A stretch of DNA of 34,996 nt from Calditrichota bacterium (GTDB taxonomy: Bacteria; Zhuqueibacterota; Zhuqueibacteria; Thermofontimicrobiales; Thermofontimicrobiaceae), in assembly GCA_013152715.1 (NCBI GenBank), contig JAADFU010000034.1:1-34996 (forward strand), read 5' to 3'. The notes beneath the pieces are model-generated. The model made no database searches. It had not been told where the DNA came from and worked only from the letters and a program-made list of their open reading frames with translations. Of the stretch, positions 23,729-32,948 are shown piece after piece (position 1 is the stretch's first letter; each line of letters opens with the position of its first letter). The translations under genes were made by a program, and so were the position numbers.

Positions 23729-26700
23729 TCAAAAAGGAAACGAGTGACGCAGCAAAATCTTCTTATCCTCGCGGCGATAGAGCAAAAGGCTATTGTAATC
23801 GTATTCCATTTGCAGCAACAGACTCGGACTAATTCGATACTCCAATCCGAACTTATGGCTCAGACCAAAACCCTCATGCTGGTAACGGTAATTCATTCCC
23901 GCTTCCAATTGGCCGGAATAAGTAAAAAAGATTTGATTCAAAAGATATTTTCCGATCATCACCTTGGTACTCCGCAGCAGGAAAAGCTTGGAATCAATCT
24001 GAAAATTTCGCTGGTCACTGACGTTCATTTCGATCAAATTGCGCGTGAATCGCGAGCTAAATCGCACCATGTCCAATCCCAAACGCCGCTCCAATTCTCT
24101 CTCGAAAGGCCGAAACAAAGGCCGAAAAAGCAAATTATCTGCGCTGATGCCGAGGAGGTCTGTCGCCATCTCTTTCATGTTTTTCGTGGAATAACCCAGT
24201 GAAGCAAGAATTTCTCCCTCGGCGCCGCCTAATTTTTGATTTTCCGAAGACAACTGGAAAACCATTTCGCCCAAACGGCCGCGCTTTTGCGTCTGTCCCG
24301 TCTCTCTGTCCCGAGTCAAAAGAGTCAAATAGATGTAATAGGGAAATCCGGTAGAATCAATTACCGTCGTGCGCGCCTCGCCATAAACAATCGGCAACAA
24401 CGTTGTTTTATCGAATGCAACGCCGCCTTTCCCTGCCGGCTCCATATCGAATTCAGCGCCGGCTTTTGTTATTTGAAAATTTAAATTTAAATATTCCACA
24501 TTTCCGCGCGATGATTCCATCAGGCCGGTAGCGCCAAAAGTATTGTCGCGAATAATTCCTTTGAAATTCAATCCGCCAACGCCGGCGTCGACAATCAAAT
24601 CCAGATACACATTATCCAAACCGCTGGGAATTTGACGCTGATAATGCAAATCCTTGCCGGTCAGCGCCAGCACATCCCAATCAATGCTACGCAACACCCG
24701 GACAACAGGATTGTGCGCTGATTTGTCAGGATTCCCTTGCGAAATAAATGGAAAAGTAAAATTTGCATTTTGTAATATTAATTTTCCTCTGACATAAGGT
24801 TGCCACGCCGGGCCGGTAACAGTAAATCGTTCCGATTTATTTTTGCCCAGAAAAATAAACCGACCAAATTCCCCTTTGTCCATCAATCCGGGAATGTGCA
24901 GCGGTATTCCTTTTGGCGAAGTCTCAATGGTAAAAATCCCTAAATTTAAATTGAGAAAGGGGATTTCAAACGGTTTGAATTTTTCGTTGACAGGATTAGC
25001 CGGCACACGCTGATTGCGAAATTTGAATTCCCGGCGTCTGATTTTCCCTGATAAATTTGCAACATAAACGAATCCGTCAGGTTCTGACTGTACCGACAAT
25101 GCAATATCTTTGATTTCAGGAGCGACGTCCCCCAGACGCAAATAGCCGTTTCGCAGATTCACTTTTGAATCCACAATGCGCACGCTTCCCGGCAAGCCGC
25201 GCAAATGCAGCGACCAGGTCCCTTCGCTTCTCGTCTCTTTGAAAAAAGAAGTAAATTCCGGCAAAATGGACAACAAATTTCCCGCGCCATGAAAATCCAG
25301 ATCGATGGGATTTTCGCTCTTCAACGGGAGTAAGCCTCGGCCTGTAATCTGGAACTCGCCTGCTCGGGCAAAGGAAAAATTGCCAATGCGCAGCGCCGGA
25401 TAGTTCAAATTTACCTTTCGCAAACTATCCCCCTCCGCAAATGCGTCCCTGTCGACAAGCGTAAAAACCAGCCGATCAAAAGAAAATCGCGTAAAACGTC
25501 CGTTGGCAATATTAATCGTTCCGCAAATACGCGGATCAGCCACAGCGCCGCGCAGAGTTAAATCCACGTCCGCGGTACCGGAAAGCAAACCGTCCTTGTG
25601 GTACAACGCCATCAGCGTCGAATTGGCGTCGATATTTTTGCCATTCAGATTGAAATTCAAAGATTTGTCGGAAAAATTGTAAGTGCCCGCGCAGCGAATC
25701 AATTTTTCGCCGTTACGATTCAGATCCAATTGGCTGAGTGCCAATATCCTGTCGGCTACCTGAAAACGAATGCTCCCGGCATAAGCGCCGATCCCATTAA
25801 AAACCATATCATTGAGATCAAATTTTCCGAGAACGACGGGATTTTTCAAGCTGCCGGCAAATCCAATCGAGCCATAAATAACGCCTTCTCCCACTCCCCG
25901 GCTCTCACGAAAAATGATCCGCGCCAAATCAGCCGCCGGGGCGTTCGGGAAAATTATCTGGCCGCTCAATTTGCCGTCCGCGCCTTTGCCAATTTCGCCT
26001 TCAGCGATAATGAGCCCCTCAATCGCCAGCGTTTTGAGCCGAATGCTTTTCTCCCCAAAAAACAACGACAACTTGCCGGGATAATAGGTGTTTTCCGCAA
26101 GCAGTCTAAATTTTCCTTCTAATAAATTTCCCTTTCCCGAATGCCTAAAAACAAACGAAGCGTCCACCTCGCGAGTCAAATCCGGATTGCCATTCCAGAC
26201 CAATGTCGCCCCCACGAGCCAGGAATTGCCTTTCTTGCTGATCGTGAGCACACTCTCCTTGAAATGAAAATAGGGCAAAAATTTTCTGTATTCCGGCAAC
26301 CCCTGAACGATGTGATTCAAACCGGTTACCTTGAAAACCGGACGACCGGGCTTTTCGGCAATATTGTACTCTCCGCTAATACGGCAGTTTCTTTTCGCAT
26401 CATTTAACGACCAGAAAAATAGTTTCTCGCGCAACTGCAGATAGCCGTTGAACGACGCCAGCGTATCTCTGGCGCCCGCCTGCACCATCAAGGCGATATT
26501 TGTCGAAAAATCCGTCGGCTTCCCTCTGCCTGTCGCGGAGAAACGCAATCGACTTTGGCGCATCGTCTCCAGCGGCATACGAATCAATTTATTCGGAAAC
26601 ATGCCATCCGCGGTTAGCTGAAATTGCATCATTTGCGATGATCGGGCAAAATCAAATCTGGCGTCGCCCTGCCAACGCAAACGGTCGGAAGACAAACTCA

Positions 26701-27922
26701 GCGATTGAACAGTCAACACGGAATCCCGGTACGAAAAATGAAGTCGGCAGTCGCGAAAAAAATGATTTTTGACGCGGATACTCCGGCTGAAAATAGCTGT
26801 ATCGATATGCGGATCCGGGAAGGTATTTGTCATTTCTATTTTCACATGCGCCAGGCCCTCGGGTTGATCTTTCAAACGAGGGAAAGCGGCAGAAACTAAC
26901 TTTCCAACGTCAAAATTTTTCGATTCCAGGATCAAGTTCAATTCAGGATTGAGAATATTTTTTATCATCCCGGAAATTCTAATCGGCGAACCATTCATGC
27001 GGGCAGTCGCATCACGAACGTAAAGATTCCAGTCTCGCACCTCCGTTTCAACTGAAATATTGTCAAATGACAAATTCTGTTCGGGAAGCACAATCTCGCC
27101 TTGGCGGATGGAAAGCGATCCTTTGATATCAAAACCAGCGCGACCCGAGATTCTCTCGTTGAGCGTTAAAATTCCGTTGACCACTCCTTGTCGAATATCA
27201 TAATATTCCGGCAGAAAAAAGGCATCTTCTTTGCTCCAGGCATAATTCGTAACTCGCGCATTCAATGTGTCCAGACGGCCTTGTTTCAAATTCGCATAGC
27301 CGGACAGACTCAAATTAAAATTATCCGAATTGAAAATTTTTCCCACCAGGCGGATGGTCGTCTTTTCCACGTTTGACGCGCTGAGCCAGCCATTGATATC
27401 GGTCGCCAGTAAAAGCGACTGCTTCGCGGTATCAACAAAAGCAATCTTGCCTTTGGAAATGGTAATGCGATTGACAAAATGCAGATTTTCCAATTTTCTC
27501 AAATATTGATTAGTATCAAACGCCTTCAAAGTTGAATCCAGAGATCCCGTCTGCTGAGAATTTCCCTTACGGGAGTGAATTGACAGATAAGGTTTGATAA
27601 AAATGACGTCTTGCGGTATTCTCTCAACGCGAAAACCATGCTTAACAAGATTAAAAAAATTAAATCCGAATCGAATGTCATCCACATGAAGATGGTAATA
27701 TCCCTCTCGAAGATCCAAATCCACATTTTTTAAATGAATGGCTCCAATGGACAGATCCAATCTTTCGATGGAAAAAGATTCCCCGAGTGCATATCTCAAA
27801 TTTTCTTCAATATAATTTAAAATCTTGCCATTGAGATTAAAGAAATTCCACCCGTGGTACAAGAGCAGCAGGATGAAACCCACGAACAGCGCAATGACAA
27901 GAACCCATCTTCGTGTTTTCAT
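23729..27922 (-). CDS. tamB: TamB/AsmA-like translocation and lipid-transport protein
   Basis: A 1,397-residue protein anchored by one N-terminal inner-membrane helix (RRWVLVIALFVGFILLLLYH). It is followed by a very long, repetitive beta-strand region and a C-terminal TamB/DUF490 domain (about the last 350 residues, including GRLGEMVFQLSSENQKLGG and LGYSTKNMKEMATDL), ending in LLRHSFPF. TamB-type proteins form a periplasm-spanning groove used in outer-membrane assembly and phospholipid transport. In Proteobacteria the partner is TamA; no TamA is seen here, and the next gene, 170 bases on, is bamA. The ribosome site is weak (AAAAGATT). The start fits the basic residues before the membrane helix. 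Confidence 0.9.
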   Translation of the reverse strand: MKTRRWVLVIALFVGFILLLLYHGWNFFNLNGKILNYIEENLRYALGESFSIERLDLSIGAIHLKNVDLDLREGYYHLHVDDIRFGFNFFNLVKHGFRVERIPQDVIFIKPYLSIHSRKGNSQQTGSLDSTLKAFDTNQYLRKLENLHFVNRITISKGKIAFVDTAKQSLLLATDINGWLSASNVEKTTIRLVGKIFNSDNFNLSLSGYANLKQGRLDTLNARVTNYAWSKEDAFFLPEYYDIRQGVVNGILTLNERISGRAGFDIKGSLSIRQGEIVLPEQNLSFDNISVETEVRDWNLYVRDATARMNGSPIRISGMIKNILNPELNLILESKNFDVGKLVSAAFPRLKDQPEGLAHVKIEMTNTFPDPHIDTAIFSRSIRVKNHFFRDCRLHFSYRDSVLTVQSLSLSSDRLRWQGDARFDFARSSQMMQFQLTADGMFPNKLIRMPLETMRQSRLRFSATGRGKPTDFSTNIALMVQAGARDTLASFNGYLQLREKLFFWSLNDAKRNCRISGEYNIAEKPGRPVFKVTGLNHIVQGLPEYRKFLPYFHFKESVLTISKKGNSWLVGATLVWNGNPDLTREVDASFVFRHSGKGNLLEGKFRLLAENTYYPGKLSLFFGEKSIRLKTLAIEGLIIAEGEIGKGADGKLSGQIIFPNAPAADLARIIFRESRGVGEGVIYGSIGFAGSLKNPVVLGKFDLNDMVFNGIGAYAGSIRFQVADRILALSQLDLNRNGEKLIRCAGTYNFSDKSLNFNLNGKNIDANSTLMALYHKDGLLSGTADVDLTLRGAVADPRICGTINIANGRFTRFSFDRLVFTLVDRDAFAEGDSLRKVNLNYPALRIGNFSFARAGEFQITGRGLLPLKSENPIDLDFHGAGNLLSILPEFTSFFKETRSEGTWSLHLRGLPGSVRIVDSKVNLRNGYLRLGDVAPEIKDIALSVQSEPDGFVYVANLSGKIRRREFKFRNQRVPANPVNEKFKPFEIPFLNLNLGIFTIETSPKGIPLHIPGLMDKGEFGRFIFLGKNKSERFTVTGPAWQPYVRGKLILQNANFTFPFISQGNPDKSAHNPVVRVLRSIDWDVLALTGKDLHYQRQIPSGLDNVYLDLIVDAGVGGLNFKGIIRDNTFGATGLMESSRGNVEYLNLNFQITKAGAEFDMEPAGKGGVAFDKTTLLPIVYGEARTTVIDSTGFPYYIYLTLLTRDRETGQTQKRGRLGEMVFQLSSENQKLGGAEGEILASLGYSTKNMKEMATDLLGISADNLLFRPLFRPFERELERRLGLDMVRFSSRFTRNLIEMNVSDQRNFQIDSKLFLLRSTKVMIGKYLLNQIFFTYSGQLEAGMNYRYQHEGFGLSHKFGLEYRISPSLLLQMEYDYNSLLLYRREDKKILLRHSFPF

Positions 27923-27954
27923 ATCAATCTTTTGCTACTATAAATTTAAATAGG

Positions 27955-28158
27955 TCAACTTTGAAATGGCGTTATTTCAGGCAAAAACAAAACACCTGCG
28001 ACGATAAATTTCGCATCATCAACTAAATTTGGATTTATCCAGCGGACAGACATTCCTGGTCTAATTGCTGCAATAACAAAAAGGCGATCCCATGGTTCGA
28101 ATCGCCATTTGTTTGTCACTTTTTCCCAAAAGCTATCAATTAAACTAAAACAAAACAC
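27955..28158 (-). CDS. Doubtful 67-residue ORF
   Basis: A GTG-initiated frame with AAAGGAA eight bases upstream. The product is 67 residues, rich in W and F (FSLIDSFWEKVTNKWRFEPW, later IRPGMSVRWINPN), and has no signal peptide I trust. I do not recognise it. Against it: a hairpin with a T-run lies inside, and the gap is otherwise a plain uppS-tamB spacer. In favour: plausible ribosome site, same strand, and a composition that looks protein-like, not random. It may equally be non-coding. Confidence 0.3.
   Translation of the reverse strand: MFCFSLIDSFWEKVTNKWRFEPWDRLFVIAAIRPGMSVRWINPNLVDDAKFIVAGVLFLPEITPFQS
28078..28106 (-). terminator. Possible terminator after uppS
   Basis: Minus strand: GGCGAT (28101-28106), a 12-base loop, ATCGCC (28083-28088), then TTTTTG. 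The six-pair stem is modest. It lies about 130 bases past the uppS stop and inside the doubtful ORF. If it works, tamB would need its own promoter. Confidence 0.4.
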
Positions 28159-28235
28159 CGCCGGTTCCTTTGCATCAGGCCCGAGAGAAAATCGTCATTC
28201 TCTATTCAGCGCCTCTATTCTATTAGACGGCTTTG

Positions 28236-29048
28236 TCATGTCATTTGTTGCATCTTTTTGTCGTTTTGTAGCTTTGACAATTGCTCGCTTACCATGCCGT
28301 AGCGCCGCTCTCGCTGCTGATACGAAATAATCGCGTCATAAAATTCTTTTTTTCGAAAATCAGGCCACAGCACATCGGTGATATACAATTCGGCATAGGC
28401 AATTTGCCAGAGCAAAAAATTGCTGATCCGCTTTTCGCCGCTGGTTCGAATTAAAAAATCAGGGTCAGGAAGATCCGAGGTGTAAAGATTTTGACTGATA
28501 AGGCGATCATCAATCTGTTCGGGTTTTATTTCCCCGTTTGCTATTTTTCGAGCAATTTTTTGCACCGCATGTATTATTTCCGTACGGCTGCCGTAATTCA
28601 GCGCCAGATTCACAATCAAACCGTCGTTATTCTTCAGCTCATTCATGGCATACTTAAGGCCTTTTCTCACTGACATTGGCAAATCTTCCATGATGCCGAT
28701 CATCCTGAGTTGCACGTTGTTTTTTTTCAGTTCCGGCACTTCGCGGCGCACCGTCTGAATGAGCAAACGCCACAATCCGGCGACTTCGCTTCTGGGCCGG
28801 CGCCAGTTTTCTCTGGAAAAAGTGTACAGCGTGAGCACTTTGACGCCAATTTCGCCGCACCCTTCCACGACAGCTCTGACCGAACTAATTCCTTCTTCAT
28901 GTCCGCGCAGCCGGGAAAAACCGCGTTTCTTTGCCCAACGCCCATTGCCATCCATGATGACAGCGACATGCGTCGGAATTTTCCCCTTATCCAAAATTCG
29001 TTGCTTTAATTGCTCTTCAATAGATATTTTTTTTTCAGACTCATCCAT
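28236..29048 (-). CDS. uppS: Undecaprenyl diphosphate synthase (isoprenyl transferase)
   Basis: Cis-prenyltransferase that condenses isopentenyl diphosphate into the C55 carrier lipid for peptidoglycan, O-antigen and capsule. It is 270 residues. HVAVIMDGNGRWAKKRG (27-43) holds the catalytic aspartate D33. GHEEG, LTLYTFSRENWRRP, NYGSRTEI, DPDFLIRTSGEKRISNFLLW and ELYITDVLWPDF are all conserved. There is no clear ribosome site before the ATG, but a good promoter lies about 75 bases upstream. In many bacteria uppS is followed by cdsA and dxr; here tamB follows and dxr is 13 kb downstream. Confidence 0.96.
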   Translation of the reverse strand: MDESEKKISIEEQLKQRILDKGKIPTHVAVIMDGNGRWAKKRGFSRLRGHEEGISSVRAVVEGCGEIGVKVLTLYTFSRENWRRPRSEVAGLWRLLIQTVRREVPELKKNNVQLRMIGIMEDLPMSVRKGLKYAMNELKNNDGLIVNLALNYGSRTEIIHAVQKIARKIANGEIKPEQIDDRLISQNLYTSDLPDPDFLIRTSGEKRISNFLLWQIAYAELYITDVLWPDFRKKEFYDAIISYQQRERRYGMVSEQLSKLQNDKKMQQMT

Positions 29049-29123
29049 TTTTTAGCTATTTGTCTTTCTAAAAAATCAACTCATTTCTAAAAGTAACATG
29101 ATATTTGTGCAAACGCATTTGAA

Positions 29124-29152
29124 AATTTAATCTAAACTCGCTTAAAAGTCAA
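29124..29152 (-). promoter_or_regulatory. Promoter for uppS and the envelope cluster
   Basis: Minus strand: TTGACT (29147-29152), 17-base spacer, TAAATT (29124-29129), about 75 bases before uppS and just downstream of the TPR gene's terminator. It probably starts the uppS transcript. Confidence 0.55.
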
Positions 29153-29190
29153 GCTAAATCTCCAAAACATTCGACAACTTTTTTTTATAA

Positions 29191-29225
29191 AAAACCCCCT
29201 GCGACCAAGAGAAGCAGAGGGTTTT
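29191..29225 (-). terminator. Terminator after the TPR lipoprotein gene
   Basis: AAAACCCCCTGC (29191-29202) pairs with GCAGAGGGTTTT (29214-29225), one mismatch, 11-base loop, followed on the minus strand by a T-run. This is a textbook intrinsic terminator 24 bases past the stop. Confidence 0.8.
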
Positions 29226-29248
29226 CAGCAAATTTATCAAAAACAAGA

Positions 29249-30433
29249 TCATTTCAGATGCGATAAATTTTTATCGATGAAATCGCTGGCTTTGAGCAGA
29301 TTGCCCTCTTTCACTTGATCGGAAATATTGAAACACTCAGCGCCTTTTTTCGCCTCACCGGCTTGCACATAGGCAACGCCCAAATTGTACCAACCCGTTG
29401 CTTGATCCGGAGACAAAACGACCGCTTTTTCCAGGTAGGGAATCGCCTGCTTGTAATATTCTTTTGCACTGGCGTTGTCGCTTTTAAATTCAGCAGCGTG
29501 TTTGGCCAGTTGTTTCTCATCCATGTCGCGATATTTTTTGAGAAAATCTTCCGCGCGCAACAGATACGCGTTTCCAATGTTCACATTCGCCTCGAAATCA
29601 TCCGGACTACTCTCAATGACAGCTTTGAATTTTGCAATCGCATCCTCGTACTGACCTTTTCGGTAGTACAATCTTCCCATATTGAACAGCAGATCTTTGT
29701 TGTTGGGATTTTTCGCCAATGCCTCGTCGTAAGCCTTGAAGGCTTCTTCAGAGTTTCCGAGCAAATCATAAGCCATTGCTTTTTCAGCAATCGCCTGAGC
29801 GTTTTCCGGATCAAGGGCTAATATTTTATTACAAGCGTCAATCGCTTCCTGATATCTTTTTTGGTTAAGGTACAAATTTGTCAGAGAAATAAAAGCATTT
29901 ATATCTTTGGGGTTTAATTTGACCGCAGTCTTGTAATTTTCAACCGCCGCATCTATATTTTTCAACTGTACGTTTACGTAACCCAGATTCTGATAAGACT
30001 CAGGGCGGTTCGCGTCAATCAAAACGCAATTCTCAAAATCTTTTTTCGCCGCTTGCAGACTATCTCTTTTCACGTTGCTCACGCCTTTATTGAAGCTAAT
30101 TCTCCAATATTTGTCGCGCAAAAAATTCAACTTGTTCTGAAATTTCGGATTTGGCGCGCCTTCCATTAACTTTTCCGCCGTATCAATTTCTTTCACCATG
30201 TTCTCGTAATCGCCAGATTGCCCGTAGCCTTCAGCCAACAAAACATGCGCTTCTACATCCGCCGGATTCACCTGAACAGCCATTTTCAACTGTTCCATTG
30301 CTTTTCCCCAATCATTCTGCTGATTGATATAAATCAATGCAGATTCCACTTCTTTAGAACGACACCCAAATAGCATCAGACTCACAACAACCACCAGTAA
30401 GGCAATTGACAGGATTGAATAAAGCCTCTTCAT
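29249..30433 (-). CDS. TPR-repeat lipoprotein
   Basis: 394 residues. A lipoprotein signal peptide with lipobox LFGC makes C24 the acylated cysteine, so the protein is membrane-anchored and faces the periplasm. About eight tetratricopeptide repeats follow (about 37-385), each with the W/Y-G-A-P pattern, such as PESYQNLGYVNVQLKNIDAA and KDLLFNMGRLYYRKGQYEDA. TPR scaffolds mediate protein-protein contacts; the partner is not evident. It resembles the TPR lipoproteins that help outer-membrane or secretion assemblies, but no specific family can be claimed. AAGGAG lies seven bases before the ATG. It has its own promoter and terminator, so it is a single-gene unit. Confidence 0.9.
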   Translation of the reverse strand: MKRLYSILSIALLVVVVSLMLFGCRSKEVESALIYINQQNDWGKAMEQLKMAVQVNPADVEAHVLLAEGYGQSGDYENMVKEIDTAEKLMEGAPNPKFQNKLNFLRDKYWRISFNKGVSNVKRDSLQAAKKDFENCVLIDANRPESYQNLGYVNVQLKNIDAAVENYKTAVKLNPKDINAFISLTNLYLNQKRYQEAIDACNKILALDPENAQAIAEKAMAYDLLGNSEEAFKAYDEALAKNPNNKDLLFNMGRLYYRKGQYEDAIAKFKAVIESSPDDFEANVNIGNAYLLRAEDFLKKYRDMDEKQLAKHAAEFKSDNASAKEYYKQAIPYLEKAVVLSPDQATGWYNLGVAYVQAGEAKKGAECFNISDQVKEGNLLKASDFIDKNLSHLK

Positions 30434-30498
30434 CCTTTCTCTCCTTTGTAATTCATTAAATCAATTGATTAATTTCAAAAAAAACTTGTTAACCCTGC

Positions 30499-30527
30499 AA
30501 TATACGAGAAAATTCAATTTAAGTCAA
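30499..30527 (-). promoter_or_regulatory. Promoter of the TPR lipoprotein gene
   Basis: Minus strand: TTGACT (30522-30527), 17-base spacer, TATATT (30499-30504), about 65 bases before the ATG. It is the best consensus match in the window. Confidence 0.65.
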
Positions 30528-30600
30528 GTTTTTTTTTAGCCCCTGTTCACACTGATGTTTTTTTTCGTTGGGCTTCAGTTCGGCGCATTTGCCCCGATCG

Positions 30601-31617
30601 TTAAAATTGAAACGGATATCTGTGGACAGCTTTTTCTGTGATAATGCCGTCGATCAACTCGGCAGGCGTGATATCAAACGCCGGGTTGTACACGGCAACG
30701 CCAGTCGGCGCGGTCTGCCTGCCGAAACCGTAAGTGACTTCTTCAGGATTTCTCTCTTCAATGGGAATTTCCACACCGGAAGCAATATTTAAATCAATCG
30801 TCGAAGTCGGCGCGACCACGTAAAAAGGGACTCGATGAAATTGCGCCAAAATCGCCAAATTATAAGTTCCTATTTTGTTCGCCGTGTCGCCGTTGCGCGC
30901 GATGCGGTCTGCGCCGACAACAATTGCATTCACTTTCCGCCGTTTCATGACGAATGCCGCCATATTATCGCAAATAAGCGTGACATCAATTTTTGCCTGC
31001 TGCAACTCAAAAGCCGTGAGTCTCGCTCCCTGCAGCAGGGGCCGCGTCTCATCAGCGAAAACGTGAATTTTTTTCCCTTGCTGTACAGCCGTGTAAATCA
31101 CGCCCAATGCCGTTCCGATTCCGCCAGTCGCCAGCGCCCCGGTATTGCAATGAGTCAAAACTACATCGCCGTCTTTCAGCAGCGCGGCTCCGTTTTCTCC
31201 GATTTGGCGGCACATTTCTTCGTCCTCACGCGCAATAGCATGGGCTTCTTGCAGCAAAATAGCGCATATTTCCGCTACTGGCTTATTTGCCGCTTGCTTC
31301 AGCACATTTCTCATGCGCTCCAATGCCCAGAATAAATTTACCGCCGTGGGCCTTGTCGCCGTTAGAATCCGGCTCGCCTTTTCAACCCGGACAAAAAAAT
31401 CATTTTTCTGCTCGCCAATTGCCTCCAATGCCGCCAGACACACGCCGTAAGCAGCGGCAATGCCGATCGCCGGCGCACCGCGCACTTTCAGATTACGAAT
31501 GGCGTCCGCCACTTCCCGATAATCGGTCATTTTCAAAAATTCTTCTTTTAGCGGCAGTTGCGTTTGATCCAACAATTCCAACGCGCCATTGCGCCAACGT
31601 TGGGCCTGAATTACCAT
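30601..31617 (-). CDS. mtnA: Methylthioribose-1-phosphate isomerase MtnA
   Basis: Isomerises 5-methylthioribose 1-phosphate to methylthioribulose 1-phosphate in methionine salvage. It is 338 residues. RGAPAIG (46-52) is the substrate loop, C157 lies in LTHCNTGALATGGIGTALG, and D237 lies in VVGADRIARNGDTANKIGTY. These are the catalytic pair and motifs that separate MtnA from the related eIF2B regulatory subunits. GGGAG lies ten bases before the ATG. It lies 35 bases after kdtA, in the same transcript. No other salvage gene (mtnK, mtnB, mtnC, mtnD, mtnP) is in the window, and some bacteria use MtnA in other shunts, so the pathway is not settled. Confidence 0.95.
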   Translation of the reverse strand: MVIQAQRWRNGALELLDQTQLPLKEEFLKMTDYREVADAIRNLKVRGAPAIGIAAAYGVCLAALEAIGEQKNDFFVRVEKASRILTATRPTAVNLFWALERMRNVLKQAANKPVAEICAILLQEAHAIAREDEEMCRQIGENGAALLKDGDVVLTHCNTGALATGGIGTALGVIYTAVQQGKKIHVFADETRPLLQGARLTAFELQQAKIDVTLICDNMAAFVMKRRKVNAIVVGADRIARNGDTANKIGTYNLAILAQFHRVPFYVVAPTSTIDLNIASGVEIPIEERNPEEVTYGFGRQTAPTGVAVYNPAFDITPAELIDGIITEKAVHRYPFQF

Positions 31618-31652
31618 ATTTTTCTCACTCCCGGAATCGTTCTCCCTTTCAT

Positions 31653-32948
31653 TCAGTCAATCAGCGTTAGCAAAAAATCAGCGATCTTCTCGGAACTACC
31701 GACATTCTTCATTACTTGCATTTTCGCGCGCTCACCGTTCTGACGCGTGAAACTGTCATCCTGAAACATCCGAACGAGCGCCCGCGACATTTCCGCGCCG
31801 TCGCGGACAATTTGCGCGCTGCCACTTTCCACGAGGTCAATTGCCTCGGCGGAATTTCTCATTTTCGGGCCCATCAGCACCGGAATGCCATACACGGCCG
31901 GCTCCAGAACGTTGTGAATTTTCGCGTAAAAACTACCGCCGACAAAAGCGACTTTCCCCAACGAATAAATATTTGCCAGCACGCCGATCATGTCGACGAT
32001 GAGACAGCGCGCGCCTTCAATGTTTTCCCCCGACTGTAATTCTGACAAAAGCGCGCACCCAATGTCCATCTCCCGACATGCGTGGCGTATTTCTTCGATT
32101 CTCTCTTCGCGCGGCTCATGGGGAGCAATAATCAGAAACGCATTTTCTATTTCACCTGCTAAATCTTGAAATGATGGGATCAACACTTCCTCGTCATCAT
32201 GCCAGGTGCTGCCGGCGACAAAAATTTGCTTATTTTGAAAAATTTGATGGTTTGAAAATTGCAAAAATTTCTCGCCAAAACTGGAGCGATCAAAAACCTG
32301 GTCATATTTCGTATCGCCGAAAACGTGAACTTTCTCATCGTTCCCCAGCAGCCGGCGAAAATGATTCTTTTCCTTTTGCGAAACCGCCAATATCGCCGAC
32401 AATTGATTAAATAGCGCCCGAAACAAATTTTTAATTACCGGTAAATAGCGCACAGATTTTTCCGGCAGCGTAGCATCGATCAGCACAGCGGGAATTTTGT
32501 TGCGCCGCAGCCGCCAGACAAAATTCGGCCAAACGTCATGACGAACAATCACCGCCGCTTGGGGAGCAACCGTTTCAACAAACTTTTTCATCACTGTATA
32601 GCCGTCAATCGGCAGATAGCACAAAGCATCCACCGGAAATTGTTCTTCGATATTGTCAAAACCAGACGGTGAAAAAACACTCACCACGATACACAGCTCC
32701 GGCTTTTTCTGTTTCAATTTTTCCATCACCGGCTTTGCCTGGAGAAACTCCCCAAAAGATGAGACATGAAACAAAATCGTCTTTTGTTCTGCCGGGCATT
32801 GGGACAACTTCTGTCGCAAACGAGAAAAATTTCCCAACCTTCCGGCGAGCCCGCGTCTTATTTTTCGATTGAAGAGACTGAAAAAGAAAACAAAAATGAG
32901 TGATATGGGAATGAAAAAAAAATCGTACAGAATTAACAGCATCCGCAT
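31653..32948 (-). CDS. kdtA: 3-deoxy-D-manno-octulosonic acid (Kdo) transferase
   Basis: Adds Kdo from CMP-Kdo to lipid A precursor at the inner face of the inner membrane. It is 431 residues, GT-B fold. A hydrophobic N-terminal anchor covers about 3-26, then RRGLAGRLGNF. E67 of HVSSFGEF matches the catalytic glutamate position of the family SxGE motif. The C-terminal half has FGDTKYDQV, FVAGSTWHDDEE, FVGGSFYAKIHNVLEPAVYG and PVLMGPKMRNSAEA. The usual GGHN sequence is here KIHN, a mild variation. GGAG lies eight bases before the ATG. mtnA follows by 35 bases; a 210-base gap without a gene separates it from the upstream LytR_C-domain gene. No other Kdo gene is present. Confidence 0.94.
   Translation of the reverse strand: MRMLLILYDFFFIPISLIFVFFFSLFNRKIRRGLAGRLGNFSRLRQKLSQCPAEQKTILFHVSSFGEFLQAKPVMEKLKQKKPELCIVVSVFSPSGFDNIEEQFPVDALCYLPIDGYTVMKKFVETVAPQAAVIVRHDVWPNFVWRLRRNKIPAVLIDATLPEKSVRYLPVIKNLFRALFNQLSAILAVSQKEKNHFRRLLGNDEKVHVFGDTKYDQVFDRSSFGEKFLQFSNHQIFQNKQIFVAGSTWHDDEEVLIPSFQDLAGEIENAFLIIAPHEPREERIEEIRHACREMDIGCALLSELQSGENIEGARCLIVDMIGVLANIYSLGKVAFVGGSFYAKIHNVLEPAVYGIPVLMGPKMRNSAEAIDLVESGSAQIVRDGAEMSRALVRMFQDDSFTRQNGERAKMQVMKNVGSSEKIADFLLTLID

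Larger units (their letters stand above)
27923..28235. other. 313-base gap between uppS and tamB
   Basis: Holds a possible uppS terminator (28078-28106) and a 67-codon minus-strand frame that crosses it. I see no promoter of quality for tamB. Confidence 0.4.

Noticed and set aside
25598-26122. 174-codon plus-strand frame opposite tamB
   Set aside because: An antisense shadow of the tamB reading frame, with no signal or domain of its own.
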